Shown here piece by piece: positions 39,780 to 47,893 of a stretch of 54,371 nucleotides of DNA. A model generated the notes under the pieces. That model saw nothing but the letters and a program-made list of their open reading frames with translations. It searched no databases and was not told the DNA's origin. Source of the DNA: Atopococcus tabaci DSM 17538 (GTDB taxonomy: Bacteria; Bacillota; Bacilli; Lactobacillales; Carnobacteriaceae_A); contig NZ_AUCD01000008.1 of the NCBI RefSeq assembly GCF_000429585.1, positions 1-54,371 on the forward strand, written 5' to 3'. Position 1 is the first letter of the stretch. The number at the start of each line of letters is the position of its first letter. The translations under genes and the position numbers were made by a program.

Positions 39780-40886
39780 TTATTTTTTAGTCAAAATTTC
39801 TTTCATACGGATAATGATTTTATCCATTTCTTCTTCATTGACTGAACGAATATCAAATTCAATAATGCCATTATTCGCTTGATGTTCTCGTGTGTAAATA
39901 GCCAGCTCACCTTTTTTCAGTTCTTCAATTAATTCGAGTGCGTTCAAAGGAGCATCGTCTCTTACCACGACTTTAGCTCGATAAATTTCCCTACCTGCCG
40001 GATCTTGTGCAACAGACACGTTGATTCCCGGAATTTTAGATAATTCTTCTATAAAAGGAGACAATCTTGCTTTCATTTCTTCTCCCGGCTCGGCTCCTTT
40101 TTCCAAATATAATTCAATAGCTGCGGCAAGCCCTAAAATATTTTCCTTACCTATTTTCATCGCTCGGCCAATACCATATGACTGCATCCGGACCCATTTC
40201 ACAAGATTGCCAGCGCCAATCACAAGTCCAGAAGTTGTCCCTTCCAATGCTTTGGCTCCACTGTAAATAACCAAGTCGGCTCCCGACTCGAGGTATTTAT
40301 GTAAATCCTGTTCGGCAGCCGCATCAATGATCAATGGCAGGTTGTGTCGATGAGCCACATCCACTGCCTCTTCTACCGAAAGCATACTCTTTTGAACGGT
40401 ATGGTGACTTTTTATATAAAGAATGGCCGCTGTCTCATCTGTGATCATTTCTTCAATAAGCGCAGGTGTGCATTTATTCGCGTATCCTGCCTCAACAACG
40501 ACTCCACCTCCCAATTCCACCATTGTTTCTACTGGTGCGCCATAATCTACGTTATGACCTTTGGGAACAATAATTTCTCGTTGGGTAATTTTTTTCGAAA
40601 AAGGATGATGCAAGTGATACATACTTCCCTTTCCAATTACGGCTGCTACTGACTGCGCAATTCCCGCAGAAGCCGAAGAAACGATATGGGCATCTTCTGC
40701 TCCAATTAGTTTGGCAACATATGCGCCTACATTTTCTGCCAACTGGTCCATCACAAAGAAGTTTTTCCCTCCGAATTGTTGCGCTTCTATAGCTTCATCG
40801 GGGTATTTTGATACTCCTAATGCAGTCATTTTCCCACTTGCGTTAATAACTTCTGTTAAATCGTATTTCTCATAAATCGACTTCAT
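39780..40886 (-). CDS. dgaE: DgaE-family PLP-dependent ammonia-lyase (SelA-like)
   Basis: A 368-residue pyridoxal-phosphate enzyme of the SelA fold. The PLP lysine is in YSGAKALEGTTSG and the cofactor aspartate in LIIDAAAEQDLHKYL. In Salmonella, DgaE dehydrates and deaminates 2-amino-2-deoxygluconate-6-phosphate (glucosaminate-6-P) to the keto-deoxy acid cleaved by the next enzyme. It is not a selenocysteine synthase. ATG 40886 follows GGAGGAA and overlaps the amidohydrolase gene by 17 bases. Confidence 0.9.
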   Translation of the reverse strand: MKSIYEKYDLTEVINASGKMTALGVSKYPDEAIEAQQFGGKNFFVMDQLAENVGAYVAKLIGAEDAHIVSSASAGIAQSVAAVIGKGSMYHLHHPFSKKITQREIIVPKGHNVDYGAPVETMVELGGGVVVEAGYANKCTPALIEEMITDETAAILYIKSHHTVQKSMLSVEEAVDVAHRHNLPLIIDAAAEQDLHKYLESGADLVIYSGAKALEGTTSGLVIGAGNLVKWVRMQSYGIGRAMKIGKENILGLAAAIELYLEKGAEPGEEMKARLSPFIEELSKIPGINVSVAQDPAGREIYRAKVVVRDDAPLNALELIEELKKGELAIYTREHQANNGIIEFDIRSVNEEEMDKIIIRMKEILTKK

Positions 40887-41982
40887 ATATATTTCCTCCA
40901 ACAATAGCTTTTAACGGCTGAATCTTTTCTTTCGTTTGGCGGTGATTGCCGTCTGAGTCCACTAAGTCTTTTTCTTTCTCTTCAATAGTGAAGATCGTCA
41001 AGTCCGCATCGTACCCTTTTTTTAATTGTCCTTTATTTTCCAGTCGAAAATTAGCAGCCGGAGCAGCAGTGACCTTTTCAATGATCTCTTCCCATGAATA
41101 TCCAATTACATGCATTTTTTCCATAGTGGTTGCAAAGTCATATACTGGTCCCTCTGTTCGATTCGTATAGTAGATATCAGTGCTGATGGAGGATGCCTTT
41201 ATTCCTTCTTTCAACGCCACTTCAGCCACATGAAAATTGAAACTGGCTGTTCCATGACCGACATCAAAGATAATACCTTTTTCATAAGCATCTCGAGCAA
41301 ATGGTTTTATTTTATTTATTCCCTGATCCAAGATACCGTTTGATTTTCCATTGAAGCAGTGGGTGACAATATCTCCTTTAGACAAATAAGACAAGGTTTC
41401 GTCCAGTTCTGGAGGCGCACTTCCTATGTGAACCATCAAAGGAATATGTTTGTTCTCTTCTTGAATTTTTTTCGCCAACTTCAAAGGAGTGATGCCATTG
41501 TCTCCAATAACAGTTTTACTCATACGGGCTTTGATACCCACGATAAAATCTGATAGGTCTTCTACCGCTTTTTTAGCTAATTTTTCTTGAATTTTCTCTA
41601 AGTCGGCTAGTTCATCTTGTTCAACAATCCCCCATTTGGAAATGTTCAACATCGCATACACATTTGTTCTTGCTTCTTTTGCTGTTTCGTAAAAGTCATA
41701 AATATTCTCTGCCCCGGTTGTACCTGCATCAATAATCGAAGTAACCCCTGCTTTTACACCTATTTCATCGGGATAATCGTAGTACAAATCCATTTTTTCA
41801 TAACAGTGTACATGATCATCAATCCAGCCAGCAGATACATACTGCTTTTTATTTAACTCAAGCACATCCGATGCTTCTTCGGTTATGCTTTCTTTGACAT
41901 CTACAATTTTTCCATTTTCAATAGCGATGTCTACAACGGTTCCATTTATTAGCTTCCCGTTTTTAATGAGTAAATCAATCAT
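40870..41982 (-). CDS. Amidohydrolase/deacetylase, EF_0837 family
   Basis: A 370-residue amidohydrolase-superfamily metalloenzyme. Metal ligands are DDHVHCYEK near residue 55, a probable carboxylated lysine in VGIKARMSKTVIG, MVHIGSAPPEL, VTHCFNGKSNG and the aspartate in ISTDIYYTN. Family members are annotated as deacetylases or dihydroorotase-like. In this cluster it most likely removes an N-acyl group to give the free amino-sugar acid used by DgaE. That substrate is inferred from its neighbours. Confidence 0.88.
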   Translation of the reverse strand: MIDLLIKNGKLINGTVVDIAIENGKIVDVKESITEEASDVLELNKKQYVSAGWIDDHVHCYEKMDLYYDYPDEIGVKAGVTSIIDAGTTGAENIYDFYETAKEARTNVYAMLNISKWGIVEQDELADLEKIQEKLAKKAVEDLSDFIVGIKARMSKTVIGDNGITPLKLAKKIQEENKHIPLMVHIGSAPPELDETLSYLSKGDIVTHCFNGKSNGILDQGINKIKPFARDAYEKGIIFDVGHGTASFNFHVAEVALKEGIKASSISTDIYYTNRTEGPVYDFATTMEKMHVIGYSWEEIIEKVTAAPAANFRLENKGQLKKGYDADLTIFTIEEKEKDLVDSDGNHRQTKEKIQPLKAIVGGNIYEVDL

Positions 41983-42000
41983 AAACTCACTTCTTTCTTA

Positions 42001-42666
42001 TTATTGAGCCACTTCTGGCAATGTTCCGCCTAATAGTAGGTAAATTCCACCAACAATAATAGCTCCTAAGATGGCTCCACCCACCATCGGTCTTTTGTAT
42101 TTATAAAATATGACGGAACCAATAATTGCGCCTACTCCTACAGGAATACTATAAGAAACTGCACTCAACAAAACCAACGGTCCTAAAGCTTCTCCTGATT
42201 GGTTTCCTGCTCCCATCATGATTGAGGTGGCAGTTGCCAGAGATAAGTCAGGAGCCAATTTCCTGATGAGGATCATTACAGCGCCAATCACTACGCCTAC
42301 AGCAAACCCTGTCAAAAGGGACATTCCAAAATTTGTGACCAAAAACCCTAAACCAGCGGACAACAGCAAGGCAGGAATTCCTACACCGATACCTGTCATC
42401 AAGGAACCACCAATATCTAAAATCCCGACCAGTGGACCTTCCAAAATACGAGCAATCAGAAATCCAACAGCGAACGCAGCTGGTGCCGTGTAGTCGCCTG
42501 TTTCTTGACCAACGTTAAACATCTCACCAATGTAGATTTCATTGAACAGTCCTGTACCACTTTCAAGGAACAATGATGTCCCTCCGATGACTCCAGCAGA
42601 AGCCATACCTAACAACAAAATAAAGGCGGAATCTTTCTCTAAAAATTCTTTTATTTTATTATTCAT
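42001..42666 (-). CDS. DUF4310 membrane protein (EF_0833-like)
   Basis: A 221-residue protein with about seven hydrophobic helices rich in G, A, I and L, for example FILLLGMASAGVIGGTSLF and SIMMGAGNQSGEALGPLVLL. As I recall, this family is known only from the conserved EF_0829-EF_0839 cluster of Enterococcus, Aeromonas and relatives, with no assigned function. With DUF4311 it looks like one half of a two-part membrane channel or permease. AAGGAG precedes the start. Confidence 0.85.
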   Translation of the reverse strand: MNNKIKEFLEKDSAFILLLGMASAGVIGGTSLFLESGTGLFNEIYIGEMFNVGQETGDYTAPAAFAVGFLIARILEGPLVGILDIGGSLMTGIGVGIPALLLSAGLGFLVTNFGMSLLTGFAVGVVIGAVMILIRKLAPDLSLATATSIMMGAGNQSGEALGPLVLLSAVSYSIPVGVGAIIGSVIFYKYKRPMVGGAILGAIIVGGIYLLLGGTLPEVAQ

Positions 42667-42686
42667 GAGTTACTCCTTCTTAATGA

Positions 42687-43403
42687 TTAAAATAGATCGA
42701 ACAAGACCAAGTGGAATTCTCTAAAGTAAGCGATTAGTAAAATCAATACGATTGTAATCGTAAACATGGTAATGGTGCTTCTCTTTTTGTATCCTTGTTC
42801 TTCTGCGAGTGTCCCGCAAAGAATCCCAAAAATTACTCCTGGCAGAGCATTTCCTGATACCATAGCCATTAGTCCTCCGAAGACAATCGACCAGACACCA
42901 GTTGTCCGTCCCGAATCCATGGCAGCCCAAAGGAATAACAGCGGCATGATTAAATCAATCAAGTTTTGTGCTGCAGGTGCCAATATATCTCGGGACATTT
43001 GCGCCAAGTCTACAGGAACCATAGAGGCGGAGGTATTCAATAGGATATAAACAGCAGCACCAATGATCGCTCCCCAAAATGTCATCGGAACAATATGTTC
43101 TTTAAAATCTCTCTTGTTTCCAAAGTTAACGATTGCCGCACTCCAGTTAGGAATGACGCGGTGCAATACATCTTGTGTCAATGAACCCGTTCCCACTGCT
43201 GAGGCTGCAGATGTAATGAAAAAGCCTAATCCAAATGAAAAATGTGAAATGGGGTCTCCGTTACTTGCGTTCAACTCTCCTAGTGTACGAAAGGCTCCCA
43301 TTCCTTGAACTTCAGGAGCTTTAAACATTCTGACAGCTCCTGCTGAAATAGATGCCCCGACTAATACTCCGATGATTAACGACTTAAATATCAACTCAAT
43401 CAT
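42687..43403 (-). CDS. DUF4311 membrane protein (EF_0832-like)
   Basis: A 238-residue protein with six to seven predicted helices. Conserved polar stretches lie between helices (GELNASNGDPISHFSFGLGF, NFGNKRDFKEHIVPMTFWG), which could line a transport path. It is always found beside DUF4310 and DUF4312 in the clusters I know of. It overlaps the DUF4312 gene by one base. It shows no similarity that I can see to EIIC or EIID permeases. Confidence 0.85.
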   Translation of the reverse strand: MIELIFKSLIIGVLVGASISAGAVRMFKAPEVQGMGAFRTLGELNASNGDPISHFSFGLGFFITSAASAVGTGSLTQDVLHRVIPNWSAAIVNFGNKRDFKEHIVPMTFWGAIIGAAVYILLNTSASMVPVDLAQMSRDILAPAAQNLIDLIMPLLFLWAAMDSGRTTGVWSIVFGGLMAMVSGNALPGVIFGILCGTLAEEQGYKKRSTITMFTITIVLILLIAYFREFHLVLFDLF

Positions 43404-43699
43404 TACTTTTCACTCCCGTCAAAATCAACATAATCAATACTTAGCTTTATTTTTGCTTGAATGTTCCATGTTTCTCTTATCCTTTTCATAAAAAAGAATA
43501 AAAATGCTTCTTCTCTTTCTTCTTTTACAACTTGCGTCAACACCACATCGTCTGTCCGGATAGCCACTACAGGTTTGGAAAACTCAGCTCCTACCTTTTT
43601 GCGCATCTCTTTGAATGCTTGCTCGATCGCTTGATGCTTAGTTTCCCCTTTCCCTGAAACTTCCACCCATTGTATGTCAGTTTTTAGATGGCTACTCAT
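43403..43699 (-). CDS. DUF4312 small soluble protein (EF_0831-like)
   Basis: A 98-residue soluble protein that looks like a small alpha/beta domain (HQAIEQAFKEMRKKVGAEF, then two strands). It contains no histidine in a PTS-like context and no cysteine. Tight overlaps on both sides show it is made together with the SFCGS and DUF4311 proteins, so it is probably a peripheral subunit of the same membrane system. Confidence 0.82.
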   Translation of the reverse strand: MSSHLKTDIQWVEVSGKGETKHQAIEQAFKEMRKKVGAEFSKPVVAIRTDDVVLTQVVKEEREEAFLFFFMKRIRETWNIQAKIKLSIDYVDFDGSEK

Positions 43700-44051
43700 T
43701 TAAATTTTTCCATTCTTCTACTAGCCTTTTTCCCAGCTCTTCTGTGTCCATAAATCCAAATCCTAACACTTGGTTCCCTGCTCGAAGTGCGCCTACGCCT
43801 GCTTCTACTGTTCTCAAATGATGCTCTGCTTTATAACCGTGTTTGGTTTGTGCAGTGATGGCTCCTGCACCTCCGGATCCGCAAAATGAGATGCCAATAT
43901 CTCCGTCATTTTCTTTCATAACATCACCCAATTTCATATCTGCAGTCACCCCTTGGATGACAATAGCTGTTCCCCCCGCTTCTTCGACTCCCTTCGCCAC
44001 CTTGTTTCCTTTTCCGAGTCTATGCCCGATAACTACTACTGGTTTATTCAT
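43692..44051 (-). CDS. Glycine-rich SFCGS family protein (EF_0830-like)
   Basis: A 119-residue soluble protein. VVVIGHRLGKGNKVAKGVEEAGG opens it and the name motif GISFCGSGGAGAITAQTKHG follows at about residue 53. The single cysteine in a glycine-rich turn, after a Rossmann-like strand, is reminiscent of a phosphoryl or thiol carrier such as EIIB; this is inference. It overlaps the PRD-protein gene by four bases and DUF4312 by eight. Confidence 0.85.
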   Translation of the reverse strand: MNKPVVVIGHRLGKGNKVAKGVEEAGGTAIVIQGVTADMKLGDVMKENDGDIGISFCGSGGAGAITAQTKHGYKAEHHLRTVEAGVGALRAGNQVLGFGFMDTEELGKRLVEEWKNLNE

Positions 44052-44401
44052 TGGTTAGTCTCCTTTTCATTTTTTAATTGTTCAAAATAAATGGTTAACA
44101 AATAATTTTCAAAATCCGTCGTCTCAAATGCTCTGGACTGGTTCAAGTGGTCAACAAAGTCTTTTGTCAGTTCTTTCGCTGTTTTTGACATTTCTTCTGT
44201 TTGGTCGAGATCTAAGTCGTTTTGTTCATCGTTATCAATCCTCTCCATTAAGGTGATGACATGGTTCCAAAAGACAGGCGTCGTTTTTTCAATCTGCAAA
44301 TTCTTTTCCACGAAAAACTCTTCGATTAACCCTACCTCCTTCGAATACTTTTCAATATCAGGTACATGTTCTTTAATAACCGTGTACTGTTCTGCTTTCA
44401 T
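44048..44401 (-). CDS. PRD-domain protein (EF_0829-like)
   Basis: A 117-residue protein matching the single PRD-like protein of the EF_0829 cluster. It is helical, with FWNHVITLMERIDNDEQ in the middle. PRDs are phosphorylated by PTS proteins, so a free-standing one beside a PRD regulator suggests a phosphorylation relay. ATG 44401 follows AAGGAGAA and lies inside the end of the regulator gene (29-base overlap). Confidence 0.8.
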   Translation of the reverse strand: MKAEQYTVIKEHVPDIEKYSKEVGLIEEFFVEKNLQIEKTTPVFWNHVITLMERIDNDEQNDLDLDQTEEMSKTAKELTKDFVDHLNQSRAFETTDFENYLLTIYFEQLKNEKETNQ

Positions 44402-46271
44402 CTTGTTCTCCTTCATTCACAATATATTGATACAATGCGTACCTTTCGCCATAAGGGATTCCTTTTCCGATAACATTTTCAATCAGCTCAAGAAATTCAG
44501 CCATTTTTTTAGATACTATAGGATGTTCCTTTTCAATTTTGATCACTTCTTGCACAACTTCTTCATCGTCATCGATAAAGTCCGATTGGAAATAACGAGG
44601 CAGCGCAATGATCAAGTGGATTGTGACTCCTAAGATTTTTTCTTGATTGATCCGGTATTCAGCCGGCAGGTCTACCATTAAATTGAATAAAGTCAAAAAT
44701 AAGTTCGAAAACACTGCCGCACTTTCGCTGGACACATTACTTATTCCCTGTATTTCTTCCATGATTGTCTGTGTTTGTTTAGGGGGAAGCGGAAGAGCTG
44801 ATACTTGAGTGCCATAATCCAATAACTGCTGAATTTTGTTGACATCTTCTTGCCCTAAAAAAGAAGAAATTTTGATCACTGGTATGCCTACTGCAGGTAA
44901 ATCTATCGTACTGACGATAAAATCCGCTTTCAAAACTTTTTGTCTTTTCAACAGATGAAAGGAAGAGACACAATCAACCACCTCAATATTGTCAAAAATA
45001 TTGGTCAACCTTGTTTTTAACAATTTTGAAAATCCTCTTCCGGTTCCACAAACGATGTAAATGTGATACTTCTTTTGTGAATGATGAGAAATGTTTTTAT
45101 ACAAGTAAATCGTCAAATAACTCACTTCATCTTCAGAATACGTTAAGTTGAACTCTTCTGCGAACACCCTGTACAAAATTTTTGCTGCAGAAAAGAATTC
45201 TTGATAGTTTTGTTTGATTTGGTAAAAAAGGGGGTTCGGCTTTTCTTTTATGCCTAATCGAGCTCTTCTTAAGACTTGTTTCAAGTGAGGCGTCACATCT
45301 TGAATAAAATCATCTGAATTAAATTTATAGGAGGAGTACCGTTCATTCACAATATCCGTCATCTTATTCAATACCCGATCCAAGTGTTCAGCTGTTTCCG
45401 CTTCTAAATGATCGTCTATAAATACGTTGTTATCGGTCATCACTTCAACTAGGTAAAGTAATTCATCAGGGTCGTAAACGCCCCAATATAACTCTGTGAA
45501 TAATTCATGTGCGAACGTATACTCTCCTTGGAATTCTTTATATATATTTGCTTCCTCGATTGAAAATCGAATTTTGTTTTTCATTCGAAGGCCGCCTACA
45601 TACAAATGTAAAAACAGGTGAATATACGCATCTCCTGATATCCATACATTCCATTTGTTCAATGTTTTATTCAACGTTTTTTCTATCCTGATCAGACGCT
45701 GTTCATCGATGTTTTCTCCATAGTGTGAAAAGACTTCTTGGAAAGCGGTTGAAATTTCCTGCTTGCCTGCTTTCTTTAATTTCTCGTACAAGGTAGTTGT
45801 GTAGTAAGAACGAATGTCTCGCTCGTCTCCAACGAGCGAAATATCTGAAGAGTGATTCGATTGAACCGTCAAGTTTTCGGGAAGTCCCTCTTTCCCCTCT
45901 TCAATGAACTTTTTTATTGAGAGTTCACTGAAATAAAGTTCTTGTGCTATATCTTTAATATTCGCAGGGTCTTTGACGAAGAGAAGGTACAACAAAATTT
46001 TTGTAAAATCTTCTTGTTTTTTTTCTTCTAGTTCATCATCCATAGAATATCTTTCCAAGACGAGCGGCTTATCTTCCGGAGGAATATAATATCCCATACC
46101 TTTTTTGTTCAAAATACTCAAGTTCGCTTTTTTGAACTCCCGCCTCAAAGTCGCGATATCGTATTTTATTGTTCGTTCACTTACTCCATATTGAGTTTGA
46201 AGTTGACTTATACTAGTTGGAGAGACGTTATACAACAAAGTATGGATTAAGTCACGTTGTCTCTCATTCAC
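44373..46271 (-). CDS. BglG-family transcription regulator with PRDs and EIIB domain
   Basis: A 632-residue regulator. N-terminal helix-turn-helix domains (TSISQLQTQYGVSERTIKYDI and, after it, NIKDIAQELYFSELSIKKFI) are followed by two PRDs (about 180-410), an EIIB-like domain with cysteine in IYIVCGTGRGFSKLL and a further PRD-like C-terminus. It should activate or antiterminate the downstream cluster. The start is GTG 46271 with GAGGAGGGG upstream; an ATG near it is out of frame. A 13-of-14 cre site lies just before the gene. Confidence 0.88.
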   Translation of the reverse strand: MNERQRDLIHTLLYNVSPTSISQLQTQYGVSERTIKYDIATLRREFKKANLSILNKKGMGYYIPPEDKPLVLERYSMDDELEEKKQEDFTKILLYLLFVKDPANIKDIAQELYFSELSIKKFIEEGKEGLPENLTVQSNHSSDISLVGDERDIRSYYTTTLYEKLKKAGKQEISTAFQEVFSHYGENIDEQRLIRIEKTLNKTLNKWNVWISGDAYIHLFLHLYVGGLRMKNKIRFSIEEANIYKEFQGEYTFAHELFTELYWGVYDPDELLYLVEVMTDNNVFIDDHLEAETAEHLDRVLNKMTDIVNERYSSYKFNSDDFIQDVTPHLKQVLRRARLGIKEKPNPLFYQIKQNYQEFFSAAKILYRVFAEEFNLTYSEDEVSYLTIYLYKNISHHSQKKYHIYIVCGTGRGFSKLLKTRLTNIFDNIEVVDCVSSFHLLKRQKVLKADFIVSTIDLPAVGIPVIKISSFLGQEDVNKIQQLLDYGTQVSALPLPPKQTQTIMEEIQGISNVSSESAAVFSNLFLTLFNLMVDLPAEYRINQEKILGVTIHLIIALPRYFQSDFIDDDEEVVQEVIKIEKEHPIVSKKMAEFLELIENVIGKGIPYGERYALYQYIVNEGEQDESRTVHGY

Positions 46272-46292
46272 AGTACCCCTCCTCAATCTTTT

Positions 46293-46306
46293 TAAAAGCG
46301 GTTACA
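46293..46306 (-). promoter_or_regulatory. cre site upstream of the DUF4310-cluster regulator
   Basis: TGTAACCGCTTTTA on the minus strand matches TGWAANCGNTNWCA at 13 of 14 positions. It lies 22 bases before the GTG start, so CcpA binding would shut off regulator and cluster together. Confidence 0.65.
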
Positions 46307-46347
46307 AAATTGTCCCGCCTTAGCAACTGGTAGCTTCCGTCTAAAAA

Positions 46348-47241
46348 TCATTTTGTTCGCACTAAGTTTGAGAGAGTTTGATAGACTCCGCTGTTGTTAT
46401 TGGAATCAGTGAGGTAGTTTGCATACTCCTTTACATTATCCAACGCATTAGCAACTGCGTATGAGTTAGGAGTACAGGCAAACATGGAAATGTCGTTTTC
46501 TGCATTCCCGAATGCAATGATCTGTTCTCCACTTAAGTTCTTCTCTTCAAGAACTTTCTTTAATGCATTTCCTTTGCTGACGCCTTTTTTGACAATCTCC
46601 ACTGTCCGCTCTGAAGTTTTTGTCATGGAATAACTGGACAGAAGATTGTTTTGATTCAATTTTTTCATTAATGAATCAATATATTCTTTGTCTTGATTAA
46701 GAGTGATTTTATTGATTTTTTCAGGTACGTCTTCCATACGGTTTACAACCGTTGAAAAAGGGTATCCATCCCTCATATCACTCAACCAGCCGTAAGATCC
46801 TCCCGTCCATGGATAATTATGAGGTAAACGCATTTCAGTCCGAATTTTCTTTTTAAGCTCATAAATTTCTGCTGACATGTAAACATAAATTGCATCGTCC
46901 AAATTAAATTGAATTTCAATAGTTTCATCTCTAAGAGTATGAAATATTTCCTTGCTGTTTTCTTTACTCAAATAAGAAAGTCTTTCTCTTTTACCGTCGG
47001 CCAGATTCAAAATCGATGTTCCATTGCCATCGATCAATATGCCATTATGTTGAAACATATGTAATTGTTCAGCGTAAGCGATCATCCGCTTGTAGCCCCT
47101 GCCGCTTGCTAAAATCAACAGTATTCCTGCTTCTTGCAACTCTATCAAAAGGTCAGTTGTTTTGCCATCAATCTTTTCCTCATCATTTAATAAGGTTTCG
47201 TCTAAATCGCATACAATACAGTTTATTTCTATCTGTCTCAC
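46348..47241 (-). CDS. Cof-type HAD-superfamily phosphatase
   Basis: About 297 residues. The HAD motifs are CDLDETLLND, a middle SYSMTKTSERTVEIVKKG, and IAFGNAENDISMF near the C-terminus; a C2 cap lies between. Such enzymes dephosphorylate sugar phosphates. The start is unclear: a perfect GGAGGTGA sits so that no ATG, GTG or TTG falls at normal spacing, while in-frame ATA 47232 does. GTG 47241 lies within the ribosome site. The gene is on the same strand as the DUF4310 cluster and 76 bases upstream of its regulator, so it may belong to the pathway. Confidence 0.82.
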   Translation of the reverse strand: MRQIEINCIVCDLDETLLNDEEKIDGKTTDLLIELQEAGILLILASGRGYKRMIAYAEQLHMFQHNGILIDGNGTSILNLADGKRERLSYLSKENSKEIFHTLRDETIEIQFNLDDAIYVYMSAEIYELKKKIRTEMRLPHNYPWTGGSYGWLSDMRDGYPFSTVVNRMEDVPEKINKITLNQDKEYIDSLMKKLNQNNLLSSYSMTKTSERTVEIVKKGVSKGNALKKVLEEKNLSGEQIIAFGNAENDISMFACTPNSYAVANALDNVKEYANYLTDSNNNSGVYQTLSNLVRTK

Positions 47242-47300
47242 CTCCACAATGAAATAGTAACACAAAGAATTTGAAGTGCCGCAATACATTTTGCACTTTC

Positions 47301-47314
47301 GTAAAGCGTTTGCA
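47301..47314 (-). promoter_or_regulatory. cre-like site upstream of the HAD gene
   Basis: TGCAAACGCTTTAC on the minus strand matches the cre consensus at 11 of 14 positions, 60-80 bases before the gene. Confidence 0.35.
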
Positions 47315-47356
47315 CTTATGATAACAACAAACGGTCTTCTGACTTCCATTGCACAT

Positions 47357-47399
47357 AAAAAAGCCCTGTTTCTCCAGCAATCTGGAAAAACAGGGCTTC
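47357..47399 (-). terminator. Terminator of the threonine/serine exporter operon
   Basis: AAGCCCTGTTT and AAACAGGGCTT pair around an inner TCCAG/CTGGA stem, then TTTTTT on the minus strand. Confidence 0.88.
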
Positions 47400-47410
47400 T
47401 TCTTTTCTCA

Positions 47411-47881
47411 TTAAGGAATATACCGCCGGCCTCTCCGGAAAAGGTTGCGCGTCGTGAACAACTGGAACGCGGCACTGTTTAATGCGAGTCCGAGAGCCAA
47501 GGCGCCGGCCACCAAAAACGTGTCAATTGCGTACTGGGAGCCGCCCGCATTGTCGCCCCCGATGAACGAGCGCATCATGTTGAATGCCACCCCTCCAGGA
47601 ACCAGCGGGATGAGGCCCGGCATGATGAACAACGTGACGGGTGTTTTGAGCGTCCGGGAAAAGGCCTGCCCGATCAGTGCCACAAAGAAAGAAGCGGCTG
47701 TCGTACTGATGAACAAATGGATATCCCACAAATGAATCATGACGAATGAAATCATCCACCCGACGGCTCCCGTCAGCCCCGAATGGAACAAGTTGTTTTT
47801 CGGGATGTCATAAATGATGCCGAAGCCGATAGATACCACAAAGCCTGATAGAAATTGTACCAAATAGTCACTCCACTCCAC
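47411..47881 (-). CDS. Threonine/serine exporter subunit, YjjB/ThrE_2 type
   Basis: A 156-residue membrane protein with four to five helices, matching the C-terminal half of ThrE. GLIPLVPGGVAFNMMRSFIGGD is the recognisable stretch. It forms the exporter with the larger subunit upstream, exporting threonine, serine or small organic acids. The gene follows its partner by 12 bases. Base composition is clearly more GC-rich than in the blocks on either side. Confidence 0.88.
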   Translation of the reverse strand: MEWSDYLVQFLSGFVVSIGFGIIYDIPKNNLFHSGLTGAVGWMISFVMIHLWDIHLFISTTAASFFVALIGQAFSRTLKTPVTLFIMPGLIPLVPGGVAFNMMRSFIGGDNAGGSQYAIDTFLVAGALALGLALNSAAFQLFTTRNLFRRGRRYIP

Positions 47882-47893
47882 GCCGCTTCCCTC

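Noticed and set aside
39780..40886. Selenocysteine synthase SelA
   Set aside because: The fold is SelA-like, but the gene lies in a sugar-acid cluster beside a KDGP aldolase, which fits the DgaE ammonia-lyase group.
46348..47475. HAD protein starting at 47475
   Set aside because: The first 76 residues of that frame look non-coding, cross the upstream cre-like site and control region and overlap the neighbouring exporter gene; the HAD fold begins at about 47230.
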